Shown here one piece after another: positions 1 to 6,680 of a stretch of 18,985 nt of DNA. Numbering within the stretch: the stretch's first letter is position 1; every line of letters starts with the position of its first letter. The notes below the pieces were generated by a model. It saw only the letters and a list, made by a program, of their open reading frames with translations, was not told the origin of the DNA and made no database searches. The position numbers and the translations under genes were made by a program. Where the stretch lies: the NCBI GenBank assembly GCA_017694145.1, contig JADINF010000131.1:1-18985 (forward strand). The letters are read 5' to 3'. This stretch comes from Candidatus Stercoripulliclostridium pullicola (GTDB lineage Bacteria; Bacillota; Clostridia; Christensenellales; DTU072).

Positions 1-129
1 CCACCCCATAGGCGGGGTGAGCGCGACGCCGTTGGAATAAGGTTCGGTATTGTATATATTGGTTACGCTTTCGGGTTTTGTGAAAAGCTGCTTTAGAAAA
101 CACAGCGGGCACATTCCGTTTCTTTTCAT
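1..129 (-). CDS. N-terminus of probable GH27 alpha-galactosidase (partial)
   Basis: The frame is open from an ATG at 129 to the left edge, giving 43 codons of an incomplete protein. The visible residues end in ALTPPMGW, which matches the conserved entry to the glycoside hydrolase family 27 barrel (TPPMGWNSW in alpha-galactosidases). The first 16 residues, MKRNGMCPLCFLKQLF, carry a CPLC pair and no signal peptide, so a cytoplasmic enzyme is likely. A GAGGAGAG ribosome site lies at about 136-143 (complement), a few bases before the ATG, and an extended -10 promoter lies further upstream. The catalytic residues lie outside the window, so the family call rests on one short motif. Confidence 0.55.
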   Translation of the reverse strand, partial: MKRNGMCPLCFLKQLFTKPESVTNIYNTEPYSNGVALTPPMGW

Positions 130-159
130 AACGCTCTCTCCTCTGTCTGTATTGTTTAT

Positions 160-187
160 ATTATAACATATTAAAAAGATATGTAAA
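160..187 (-). promoter_or_regulatory. Promoter of the GH27-like gene
   Basis: Read on the minus strand, the -35 is TTTACA (187-182) and the -10 is TATAAT (165-160), with a 16-bp spacer. The dinucleotide TG sits one base before the -10 (extended -10). Transcription would start near 153, leaving a leader of about 24 nt that contains the ribosome site. Confidence 0.6.
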
Positions 188-202
188 GAGGAAATATAGC
201 TA

Positions 203-231
203 TTGACACCCGTATCCAAAGGTGTTATCAT
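203..231 (+). promoter_or_regulatory. Promoter of the purine salvage pair, apparently leaderless
   Basis: A perfect -35, TTGACA (203-208), is followed by exactly 17 bp and a -10 of TATCAT (226-231). With standard spacing, +1 falls at 238, the A of the ATG of the next gene, so the transcript would have no 5' leader. There is correspondingly no good ribosome site; the only purine stretch, AAAGG (218-222), lies in the promoter spacer. The promoter is back to back with the divergent GH27-like promoter. Confidence 0.7.
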
Positions 232-237
232 TCGGTT

Positions 238-1059
238 ATGACAGCGATCTACGATAAACTTAAAGAATGTTCGGAAGCGGTGCGCGCGGTTACTTCGTTC
301 GTGCCCGAAACGGCTATCACGCTTGGCTCCGGATTGGGTGCGTTTTGTGATAATATTGTAGCCGAAGCTACGATACCTTATACCATGTTGCCGTATTTCC
401 CCGTTTCAACGGTGAGCGGGCACGACGGTGAATTCGTGTTCGGCACGCTGGGAGGTAAGCGCGTCGTCGCGATGCGCGGGAGAGTGCATTATTACGAGGG
501 CTACTCGCCCGAAGAAGTCGTGATGCCGGTAAGGCTCATGCGAATGCTCGGCGCGGAGAAACTTATACTTACCAACGTGAGCGGCGCGGTAAATCCTTCC
601 TTCGCTGTGGGCGATCTTATCGCTCTCAAAGGGCATATAGCCTCGTTCATGCCTTCGCCCTTGCGCGGAGAAAACGCGGAAGAATTCGGAGTGCGTTTCC
701 CCGATATGAGCGAAGTGTATTCTTCGCGTATACGGAGTATCATGCGCGAGACAGCTCGTAAACTCGGATTCGAATATAAAGAAGGAGTGTATTTGCAGGC
801 GAGCGGACCGCAGTACGAAACTCCCGAAGAAGTGCGCGCGTTCGGTCTGCTCGGCGCCGATCTCGTAGGTATGAGCACCGCTATAGAAGCGATAGCCGCT
901 AGGCACGCGGGTATGGAGGTGTGCGGCATAAGTTGCGTGGCGAATATGGCGTGCGGAGTCGGAAGCGGTAAACTTACCCACGAAGAAGTCAAGGAAGCCG
1001 CGGCGAAAAGCGCGCCGATATTTACGGCGCTAGTCACCGAACTTATAGCGAGGATATAG
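238..1059 (+). CDS. punA: Purine nucleoside phosphorylase, trimeric PNP-I family
   Basis: The 273-residue product is typical in length for the trimeric purine nucleoside phosphorylases, which split inosine and guanosine with phosphate into the free base and ribose-1-phosphate in the cytoplasm. Visible landmarks are the phosphate loop LGSGLG (29-34), SGHDG (60-64), GRVHYYEGY (81-89), the purine-binding segment GPQYETP (190-196, with the base-binding Glu194), GMST (211-214) and the Asn of VANMACG (Asn236). The motif usually read as STVPE is STAIE here. The ATG at 238 has no ribosome site and coincides with the predicted transcription start. Adenosine deaminase follows after 4 nt, so inosine from adenosine passes directly to this enzyme. 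The family is clear; substrate preference is inferred. Confidence 0.95.
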   Translation: MTAIYDKLKECSEAVRAVTSFVPETAITLGSGLGAFCDNIVAEATIPYTMLPYFPVSTVSGHDGEFVFGTLGGKRVVAMRGRVHYYEGYSPEEVVMPVRLMRMLGAEKLILTNVSGAVNPSFAVGDLIALKGHIASFMPSPLRGENAEEFGVRFPDMSEVYSSRIRSIMRETARKLGFEYKEGVYLQASGPQYETPEEVRAFGLLGADLVGMSTAIEAIAARHAGMEVCGISCVANMACGVGSGKLTHEEVKEAAAKSAPIFTALVTELIARI

Positions 1060-1063
1060 CGGC

Positions 1064-2005
1064 GTGTCGGGCGGGATAGATCTTCATCTTCATCTCGACG
1101 GCAGTATCACCGCGGAAGACGCGATATATCTTGCCGGAAAATGCGGTGTAGCGCTCCCCGCGCGCAACGCATGCGAACTTCGTAAATATATGACGGCGCC
1201 GAAGTGTTGCGCCGATTTGAAAGAATATCTCAGAAGCTTCGAAATCCCTTTGCTCGTCTTACAGACTCCGGAAAACGTCGCGTACGCCATACGTTCGCTT
1301 GTGAAAAGGCTTGCGGAAAGCGGTATGCGTTACGCGGAAATACGATTCGCGCCGGGACTACTCACCGCGGGCGGGGCTTCGCAACGCGAGATCGCCGAGG
1401 CGGCGTGCGTAGCGTTCGAAGCGGCGGAAGAGGAATTCAGATTTTCGGGCGGACTTATATTCTGCGCTATGCGTGCGGGAGCGTTGTCCGACGAGGAAAA
1501 CCGCGAAACGGCGCGAACAGCCGCCGAATTTCTGGGTAAAGGAGTAGTGGGGATAGATCTTGCAGGCGACGAAGCGAAGGATTTTCCTTCCGACCACGCG
1601 AAGGTATTCGCGATGGCGCGGGAAGCGGGCGTGCCGATAACGGTACACGCGGGAGAAGCGGGCGGCGCAGACAAAATCCGCGACGCTTTGGCTCTCGGCG
1701 CTCTAAGGATAGGGCACGGCGTGAGGTGCGTTGAGGACGACTCTCTCGTCGCGGAGCTTGCGGAAAGGGGGATTACGCTCGAAACGTGTTATACGAGCAA
1801 TCTGAACACCGGCGCTTGTACCGAAAAAACTTTCCCGTTGCGCGCCTTGATGCGCGCGGGAGTGAAAGTCACGCTCAATACCGACAACATGACCGTTTCG
1901 GATACAGATCTCGATAAGGAATACGCTCGTCTGGGCATTACGGAAGAAGAAAAGAGCGTTCTTCTCGATAATGCGGAAAAGGCGGCTTTCGCCGCCGGTT
2001 TGTAG
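1064..2005 (+). CDS. add: Adenosine deaminase
   Basis: This 313-residue amidohydrolase converts adenosine or deoxyadenosine to inosine or deoxyinosine. It shows HLHLDGS (His8 and His10, zinc ligands), HAGE (His195 and Glu198, zinc ligand and catalytic acid), GHG (His218) and NTDN (Asp274, zinc ligand). The residue after Asp274 is Asn where the mammalian enzyme has a second Asp that contacts purine N7; I believe Asn occurs in a bacterial ADA branch, so this alone does not argue against function. The start is GTG at 1064, nine bases after AGGA (1051-1054), and only 4 nt beyond the phosphorylase stop, so the two genes are coupled. The next step in the pathway is the upstream gene product. Confidence 0.93.
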   Translation: MSGGIDLHLHLDGSITAEDAIYLAGKCGVALPARNACELRKYMTAPKCCADLKEYLRSFEIPLLVLQTPENVAYAIRSLVKRLAESGMRYAEIRFAPGLLTAGGASQREIAEAACVAFEAAEEEFRFSGGLIFCAMRAGALSDEENRETARTAAEFLGKGVVGIDLAGDEAKDFPSDHAKVFAMAREAGVPITVHAGEAGGADKIRDALALGALRIGHGVRCVEDDSLVAELAERGITLETCYTSNLNTGACTEKTFPLRALMRAGVKVTLNTDNMTVSDTDLDKEYARLGITEEEKSVLLDNAEKAAFAAGL

Positions 2006-2035
2006 TTTTCTGTCCGGTAATTCCGGATTGAATTT
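1981..2035 (+). terminator. Possible terminator at the end of add
   Basis: Two small hairpins end the operon. GGCGGC-TTTC-GCCGCC (1981-1996) lies within the last add codons and is followed by a T-rich stretch. TCCGG-TAATT-CCGGA (2013-2027) lies between the convergent genes and is followed by TTGAATTTTT. Neither has an ideal U tract, so this is a weak call; the second could act in both directions. Confidence 0.35.
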
Positions 2036-2042
2036 TTGGGAA

Positions 2043-2912
2043 TTATCTGAAAACGCGAAGTTTGCCTGTCACGAGTTCGGCGTCGATGACTTTATTGTCG
2101 AAAACTTCGCCGTCCACCTCGGTAAGTCCTTCGTCGAGAACGCGTATCACTACTTTGTCGGTAAGATATTCCTCGGTGAACGGGCTGTCGATGTGCTTGC
2201 CGCCGCTCAAGAATTTGATGAGCATGCCGGGGATCTTGCGTTTGGGCATTTCGTTGATGAATACCACGTTCATTTTGCCGTCGTCCACCACGGAATGAGG
2301 CGAAATAGCCATTCCTCCGCCGATACACGTGCCGTTAGCCGCGGCGATCATAAATACCGATCTTTCCATCGTTTTTCCGTCGATTTCGATGGAAACCTTG
2401 TGGAATTTGCATTTAATAAGGGTGTCGATGAGAGAAGCGTAATATTTGACTTTTCCCTTGAACGCTTTCATCGTCGAATACCTTACGAGCACGTCGACGT
2501 CCATTCCGGCGCCCGCGCAGTTCAGAGCCCTTCTCGCGCCGAGCTGGAGATAATCGAAATGCCCCACGTTGCCTTTGAGTATAAGTTCGAGCGCTTCTGC
2601 GGGGTCGGAAGGAAGCTTCGCCGCCCGTATGAAATCGTTGCCCGTTCCGCAGGATATTATCCCGAGATCGAGAGTATCGAAATTTTCTATTCCGTTGAGT
2701 ACTTCGTTAAGCGTGCCGTCACCGCCCATGACGATAAGCTTCGCGTGCGGTTTTCTGTTGATCTCGCGAGTAAGTTCCGTTGCGTGCATCGGCTTTTCGG
2801 TCAGATGCACTTCGTAAGGGATATTGCCGGCTTTCAGTATATTTTCGACCTTTTCGAGAGCGGCAAGGCTCGAACCTTTACCCGATACGGGATTGCATAT
2901 TATATCGTACAT
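2043..2912 (-). CDS. Diacylglycerol kinase-family lipid kinase (DagK/YegS/BmrU type)
   Basis: The 289-residue product belongs to the soluble DAGK catalytic family, which transfers phosphate from ATP to diacylglycerol or a related lipid at the inner face of the membrane. Landmarks are the N-terminal NPVSGKG (7-13), the nucleotide motif GGDGTLNEV (63-71), GTGNDF (89-94) and a late EVDGE near the C-terminus. There are no membrane spans. The chosen ATG at 2912 follows a near-perfect GGAGGAG (complement of 2918-2924) by 5 nt; a TTG six codons earlier would place that site inside the gene. Its own promoter lies just upstream and it is convergent with add. Substrate identity (diacylglycerol, undecaprenol or sphingoid) cannot be read from sequence. 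Confidence 0.9.
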   Translation of the reverse strand: MYDIICNPVSGKGSSLAALEKVENILKAGNIPYEVHLTEKPMHATELTREINRKPHAKLIVMGGDGTLNEVLNGIENFDTLDLGIISCGTGNDFIRAAKLPSDPAEALELILKGNVGHFDYLQLGARRALNCAGAGMDVDVLVRYSTMKAFKGKVKYYASLIDTLIKCKFHKVSIEIDGKTMERSVFMIAAANGTCIGGGMAISPHSVVDDGKMNVVFINEMPKRKIPGMLIKFLSGGKHIDSPFTEEYLTDKVVIRVLDEGLTEVDGEVFDNKVIDAELVTGKLRVFR

Positions 2913-2939
2913 ATAATCTCCTCCGTTCAATTTATTACG

Positions 2940-2969
2940 ATTATACTACATTCCGAAGGTCTTTTGCAA
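2940..2969 (-). promoter_or_regulatory. Promoter of the lipid kinase gene
   Basis: On the minus strand, TTGCAA (2969-2964) and a perfect TATAAT (2945-2940) are 18 bp apart. Transcription would start near 2933, giving a leader of about 20 nt with the ribosome site in it. Confidence 0.6.
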
Positions 2970-3030
2970 CTTTTGCGCCCATAAGGCTTCGTGTGACGGG
3001 GAAGGACTTTACTCGCGCGTATAAAACACG

Positions 3031-3059
3031 TTGACTGGCGGGGGAATATGATGTATAAT
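3031..3059 (+). promoter_or_regulatory. Strong promoter of the 144-residue orphan gene
   Basis: TTGACT (3031-3036) and TATAAT (3054-3059) are separated by 17 bp, close to the ideal sigma-A promoter. The predicted start, near 3066, lies within the 5' arm of a stable hairpin. The promoter may also serve trkA and trkH downstream. Confidence 0.75.
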
Positions 3060-3063
3060 TCAT

Positions 3064-3090
3064 AGCGTTCCGCCGGGAAACGGCGACGCT
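3064..3090 (+). promoter_or_regulatory. Stem-loop at the extreme 5' end of the leader
   Basis: AGCGT (3064-3068) pairs with ACGCT (3086-3090), and inside it CGCCG (3071-3075) pairs with CGGCG (3081-3085) around a GGAAA loop; two bases (TC) bulge on the 5' side. Because it begins at or beside the predicted transcription start, it is well placed to protect the mRNA 5' end from decay. It has no U tract and is not a terminator. It matches no riboswitch class I recognise. Confidence 0.5.
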
Positions 3091-3125
3091 CTGCGCCAAT
3101 AAAGACGCGGAAAAAGGAGAACGTT

Positions 3126-3560
3126 TTGAGCACGTTTGAAGAGGACGAAAATTATCTTAAAAACAAACTCGCTTCGCCTTGCGGGCTGAAAGTTTACGAC
3201 GACGGTAACGAATTGTTTTTCGCGTTCGGGTCACCCGAATTCGATAAAGCGGTAGCCGTACTTAAAAATATTAACGAATACGGTTACGAAATGCCGGCGC
3301 TCGGCGTAAGCCTCGACAGTCTTACGAAAGAGGAAATGCGATCGGGATTATGGGCGGAATTCATTTACGACAGAGTGGAGGAACACCGCGGAATGCCTTT
3401 CGACAGCCTTCTGATCAAAGTTAACGCCGGAGATTGCGGCTACAACGCCGTGCGCGGCGTAGGCGGCAAGTACGACGGCAGGGTATTTTATTATTCGCTT
3501 GCCAAAGGCAAGACTATGCGCGGCTTTGCCGAAACATTATCGGGTTTACTCGGGAAATGA
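3126..3560 (+). CDS. Uncharacterised 144-residue soluble protein
   Basis: I do not recognise this protein. It is small, has a mixed alpha/beta composition, an acidic start (STFEEDENY) and no signal peptide or hydrophobic span, so it is probably cytoplasmic. It has two cysteines, Cys19 and Cys104 (NAGDCGYNAVRGVGGKYDG), and a tight Gly-rich turn that includes the second. The start is TTG at 3126, placed 6 nt after GGAG (3116-3119, within AAAAAGGAGA); no ATG lies near that site. Coding status is supported by the strong promoter, the well-placed ribosome site and codon use like the neighbours. It sits 76 nt upstream of trkA on the same strand, so a link with potassium uptake is possible but unproven. 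Confidence 0.75.
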   Translation: MSTFEEDENYLKNKLASPCGLKVYDDGNELFFAFGSPEFDKAVAVLKNINEYGYEMPALGVSLDSLTKEEMRSGLWAEFIYDRVEEHRGMPFDSLLIKVNAGDCGYNAVRGVGGKYDGRVFYYSLAKGKTMRGFAETLSGLLGK

Positions 3561-3566
3561 AATCTA

Positions 3567-3595
3567 TTGTATTATTTGCGCGGATGTGTTAAACT
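3567..3595 (+). promoter_or_regulatory. Weak candidate promoter of trkA-trkH
   Basis: TTGTAT (3567-3572) and TAAACT (3590-3595) are 17 bp apart. Both hexamers deviate from consensus. A hairpin, TACGCG (3605-3610) with CGCGTA (3620-3625), follows and ends at the first base of the trkA ribosome site AAGGAG (3625-3630). The pair may instead be read from the stronger promoter at 3031. Confidence 0.35.
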
Positions 3596-3636
3596 TTTGA
3601 CGTATACGCGACTACGCACCGCGTAAGGAGAGAGGA

Positions 3637-4983
3637 ATGAATATTATCATCGTGGGAGTCGGCAACGTCGGTCAGGAACTCGTAGGACGCTTGTCCGACG
3701 AGGGACACAATATCGTGGCGGTCGACACCGACGCAAAAAAACTCGAGAACATCATCGACAATTACGACGTAAAAGGCATACTCGGCAACGGAGCGAGCTA
3801 CGAAGTGCTGGAGGAAGCGGGGGCGGGCTTTGCCGATCTGCTGATAGCGTGTACTCCGCATGACGAATTAAATATTCTTTGTTGCATGGTAGGCAAAAAG
3901 TTCAATGCCAAAGACACCATCGCCCGTATAAGAACGCCCGAATACTTCACGTTGTTCCAGGGCAAGGAGCTCGGACTTTCGATGATGGTCAATCCCGAGT
4001 ACGAAACCGCGGTCGACATAGCGAGGGCGCTGAAATTTCTGTCGGCTATCAAAATAGAAACTTTTGCGGACGGCAAGGTAAATCTTGCGGAAATAAAAAT
4101 AAACGAAACCGACGCTCTGAACGGAACGGAACTTAAAGATCTCGCCTCTAAATTCAATACGAAAGTGCTTATATGCGCCGTGGAAAGAGCGGGTAAAGTG
4201 CATATCCCGAAAGGTAATTTCCGTCTGGAAGCGGGCGATAACGTGTATTTTACCGCGTCATCCAAAGAAATAGCGGGATTTTTCAAGGAAACGACAGGAA
4301 GTAAAGGCACCCGCAGCGTGATGATAGTGGGCGGCGGAATGATAGCTTTTTATCTTGCCAAAGAACTCCGTCGGCTGGGAATTCGCGTCAAAATAGTGGA
4401 AAGTAACGAGTCCCGTTGCCGTTTCCTCAGCGAAAACCTCAACAAAGTCGAAATAATTCACGGTGACGGTACCGGCCAGGATCTTCTCGTAGACGAGGGG
4501 CTTACGCGCACGGACGCATTCATCGCGCTGTGCGGCTTTGACGAACAGAATATTATTCTCGCGATGTTCGCGCGCAGTAAAGGGGTCAAAAAGGTCATCG
4601 CCAAAGTGGATAAAATGCCTTACTACAAGATGCTAAGGAGCGTAGGCGTGGAAAGCATAGTTTCCACCCGCGCGACCACCGCCGATCAGATAGTGCGTTA
4701 CGTGCGCGGCATGCAGAATACCGTTGGCGGCAAGGTCAATAAACTTCACCGCATCGTCAACGACCAGGCGGAAGCCCTCGAATTCAGCGTTCAGTCCGAC
4801 TTCAAGGCGCTCGGCGTGCCTCTTCGCAACGTTAAACTCGGTAAGCAGATCATTATCGCCACCATAATCCGCAATAACGAGATAATCGTTCCCGACGGTA
4901 ATTCCACCATCGAGGAAGGCGACACCGTGATAGTGGTCACCACCCGCGAATTCACGGACGATTTCAACGAGATACTGGGGTGA
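3637..4983 (+). CDS. trkA: Trk potassium uptake regulatory subunit TrkA
   Basis: The 448-residue length and two-fold architecture fit TrkA, the cytoplasmic NAD(H)-binding gating ring of the Trk/Ktr K+ channel. The first RCK_N Rossmann domain opens with VGVGNVGQELV (6-16) and is followed by RCK_C; the second opens with MIVGGGMIAFYLAKEL at about 229-244 and is again followed by RCK_C. The second nucleotide loop reads GGGMIA, with Ala where GxGxxG has its last Gly, so dinucleotide binding in that half may be altered. ATG at 3637 follows a purine-rich AAGGAGAGAGGA. The trkH start is 3 nt after the TGA, so the channel and its regulator are translationally coupled. Confidence 0.95.
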   Translation: MNIIIVGVGNVGQELVGRLSDEGHNIVAVDTDAKKLENIIDNYDVKGILGNGASYEVLEEAGAGFADLLIACTPHDELNILCCMVGKKFNAKDTIARIRTPEYFTLFQGKELGLSMMVNPEYETAVDIARALKFLSAIKIETFADGKVNLAEIKINETDALNGTELKDLASKFNTKVLICAVERAGKVHIPKGNFRLEAGDNVYFTASSKEIAGFFKETTGSKGTRSVMIVGGGMIAFYLAKELRRLGIRVKIVESNESRCRFLSENLNKVEIIHGDGTGQDLLVDEGLTRTDAFIALCGFDEQNIILAMFARSKGVKKVIAKVDKMPYYKMLRSVGVESIVSTRATTADQIVRYVRGMQNTVGGKVNKLHRIVNDQAEALEFSVQSDFKALGVPLRNVKLGKQIIIATIIRNNEIIVPDGNSTIEEGDTVIVVTTREFTDDFNEILG

Positions 4984-4986
4984 ACG

Positions 4987-6459
4987 ATGAATTACCGACT
5001 TACCGCGTACATTCTAGGGCAGATAGCCGTGATAACGGCAGCGTTCATGCTGGTCCCGTTCGCGATGACGTTCGGTTACGGCGAATACGAATACAATACG
5101 CCGCTCGCTTTCGGCGTCACTATAGGCGTTTTGCTTCTGGTAGGTATTCCCTGCGTAGTACTTAAACCCAAAGACAGCTCCATCCGCGCAAGAGGGGGCT
5201 TCGTAATAGTCGCGCTCGCCTGGATATGTATGTCCGTTTTCGGCGCGCTTCCTTTCCGTATAAGCGGCGCGATACCCAATTTCATCGATTGCCTTTTCGA
5301 GACGGTTTCGGGCTTTACCACCACGGGATCTTCTATAATCCCCAACGTCGAGATCATACCGAAAAGCCTGCTTTTCTGGCGCAGCATGACCCACTGGATA
5401 GGCGGTATGGGCGTGCTCGTTTTCGTCATCGCGGTGCTTCCGAAAAGTAATCCCGCCATCGTCCACCTACTGAAAGCGGAGGTCCCCGGACCTCAATTCG
5501 GTAAAATAGTAAGTAAACTTCGGTTTACCGCAAGGATACTTTACGGTATCTATATCGTGCTTACCGCGCTCGAAGTGGTATTGCTTGTCATCGATAAGAA
5601 CGTCGACCTTTTCGACAGCTTCATACACGCCTTCGGTACCGCGGGTACCGGCGGCTTCTCAAATTACGTCGATTCCGTGGGGCACTTCGATTCAGTTTAC
5701 GTCGACGTAGTCATCACGGTGTTTATGATGATATTCTCGATGAACTTCAACCTGTTCTATTTCATTCTGATAGGGCATGTCAGGGAGGCTCTGAGAAGCG
5801 AAGAGCTCCATTGGATGCTGTCGATATTCGTGGGGGCTACCCTCGCGATCACGGTGTGTCTTCTGGTCAATAACGTTTACGCAACGTTCGGAGAAGCGCT
5901 CAGATATTCGGCTTTCCAGGCGTCTACGATCATGAGCACAACGGGTTTCGCCACCGCGGATTTCGCTACGTGGCCGGCGTTCGCACAGTTCGCATTAGTC
6001 CTTTTGATGTTCATCGGCGGTTCGGCGGGTAGTACCGCGGGCGGTCTTAAGGTTTCGCGTGTCATTATCCTTTTCAAAAACGGTATCCGTAATTTCAAAA
6101 AGGCTTGCTCTCCGCGTTCCTTCAATACCGTGCGCCTCGACGGTAAGCCCGTAAGCGACGAACTTTCGCACAGCGTAAGTTCCTATTTCATAGTATATAT
6201 AACGATATTCGTCGCGTCCTGCCTGCTCGTTTCGGTAGTGGAGCACGCGACCTTCGACTTCACCACGCATATTTCCGCCGTAGCCTCCTGCCTTAACAAC
6301 GTAGGTCCCGGCTTGGGTGCGGTAGGTCCGTTGTATTCTTACGCCGATTATTCTATATTCTCGAAGATCGTACTAACCGTGGATATGCTCCTCGGCAGAC
6401 TCGAGGTCGTGCCGTTGCTCCTCCTGTTCTACCCCAAAGTGTGGAGTCCCGCTAAATAA
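4987..6459 (+). CDS. trkH: Trk potassium uptake channel subunit TrkH
   Basis: This 490-residue, strongly hydrophobic integral membrane protein is the K+-translocating subunit of the Trk system. The four pore repeats each show the filter region: SGFTTTGSS, GTAGTGGFS, MSTTGFATADF and NNVGPGLGAVGP. Their central glycines line the pore. The sequence HWIGGMGVLVF after the first filter is typical of the TrkH/KtrB family. The gene begins 3 nt after trkA and is probably cotranscribed. No convincing terminator follows; a new promoter starts 13 nt beyond the stop codon. Confidence 0.95.
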   Translation: MNYRLTAYILGQIAVITAAFMLVPFAMTFGYGEYEYNTPLAFGVTIGVLLLVGIPCVVLKPKDSSIRARGGFVIVALAWICMSVFGALPFRISGAIPNFIDCLFETVSGFTTTGSSIIPNVEIIPKSLLFWRSMTHWIGGMGVLVFVIAVLPKSNPAIVHLLKAEVPGPQFGKIVSKLRFTARILYGIYIVLTALEVVLLVIDKNVDLFDSFIHAFGTAGTGGFSNYVDSVGHFDSVYVDVVITVFMMIFSMNFNLFYFILIGHVREALRSEELHWMLSIFVGATLAITVCLLVNNVYATFGEALRYSAFQASTIMSTTGFATADFATWPAFAQFALVLLMFIGGSAGSTAGGLKVSRVIILFKNGIRNFKKACSPRSFNTVRLDGKPVSDELSHSVSSYFIVYITIFVASCLLVSVVEHATFDFTTHISAVASCLNNVGPGLGAVGPLYSYADYSIFSKIVLTVDMLLGRLEVVPLLLLFYPKVWSPAK

Positions 6460-6471
6460 CCGCGTTTTGCC

Positions 6472-6500
6472 TTGACAGCGCTTGCGCGCGGTGATAATAT
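6472..6500 (+). promoter_or_regulatory. Promoter upstream of the Mn2+ riboswitch
   Basis: A perfect TTGACA (6472-6477) is followed by 17 bp and TAATAT (6495-6500), with TG one base before the -10 (extended -10). Transcription should start near 6507, about 24 nt before the riboswitch P1 stem. Confidence 0.7.
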
Positions 6501-6530
6501 ATCCTTACACGTTGCGGGCGACCGCAAAGT

Positions 6531-6617
6531 TCAAAAGGGAGTAGTTTAAATTGATGCCGCCAACAATCCCGAAGTTCGCTTCTGGCGGCACAGCCGAAAG
6601 GTAAACGAGACTTTTGA
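6531..6617 (+). promoter_or_regulatory. yybP-ykoY (Mn2+-sensing) riboswitch aptamer
   Basis: P1 is a perfect 7-bp stem, TCAAAAG (6531-6537) with CTTTTGA (6611-6617). Just inside it is GGAGTAG (6538-6544), the signature of the yybP-ykoY class (GGGGAGUAG). A second perfect 8-bp stem joins TGCCGCCA (6555-6562) to TGGCGGCA (6583-6590) and is capped by GAAG-TTCG-CTTC (6571-6582). ACAGCCG (6590-6596) and the closing CGAGACTTTT also fit my memory of the family. This class binds Mn2+ and commonly controls metal-exporting P-type ATPases, which is the gene found immediately downstream. The family assignment is from motif and stem recognition, not a covariance-model search. Confidence 0.85.
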
Positions 6618-6641
6618 CAAAAGAGAATGTTCTTTTTTGTC
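6616..6641 (+). promoter_or_regulatory. Hairpin overlapping riboswitch P1, candidate expression platform
   Basis: Bases 6616-6625 (GACAAAAGAG) pair with 6632-6641 (CTTTTTTGTC) in a 10-bp stem with one G-U pair and a 6-nt loop. Its first two bases are the last two of the P1 3' strand, so P1 and this hairpin compete at the junction. A moderately T-rich stretch (6647-6658) follows but lacks a clean run of U, so whether it terminates transcription or acts otherwise is unclear. Confidence 0.4.
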
Positions 6642-6680
6642 GGAAGTCTTTTCGTTTCTACGGCACATAACGGAGGCTAT

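Noticed and set aside
1883..1890. Asn275 in place of the second Asp of the adenosine deaminase TDD motif
   Set aside because: I recall TDN in other bacterial adenosine deaminases; the zinc ligand Asp274 and all other catalytic residues are intact.
6627..6680. Upstream in-frame ATG that would add 18 residues to the P-type ATPase
   Set aside because: It lies within the leader hairpin with no proper ribosome site; GGAGG precedes the ATG at 6681 and the family N-terminus begins there.
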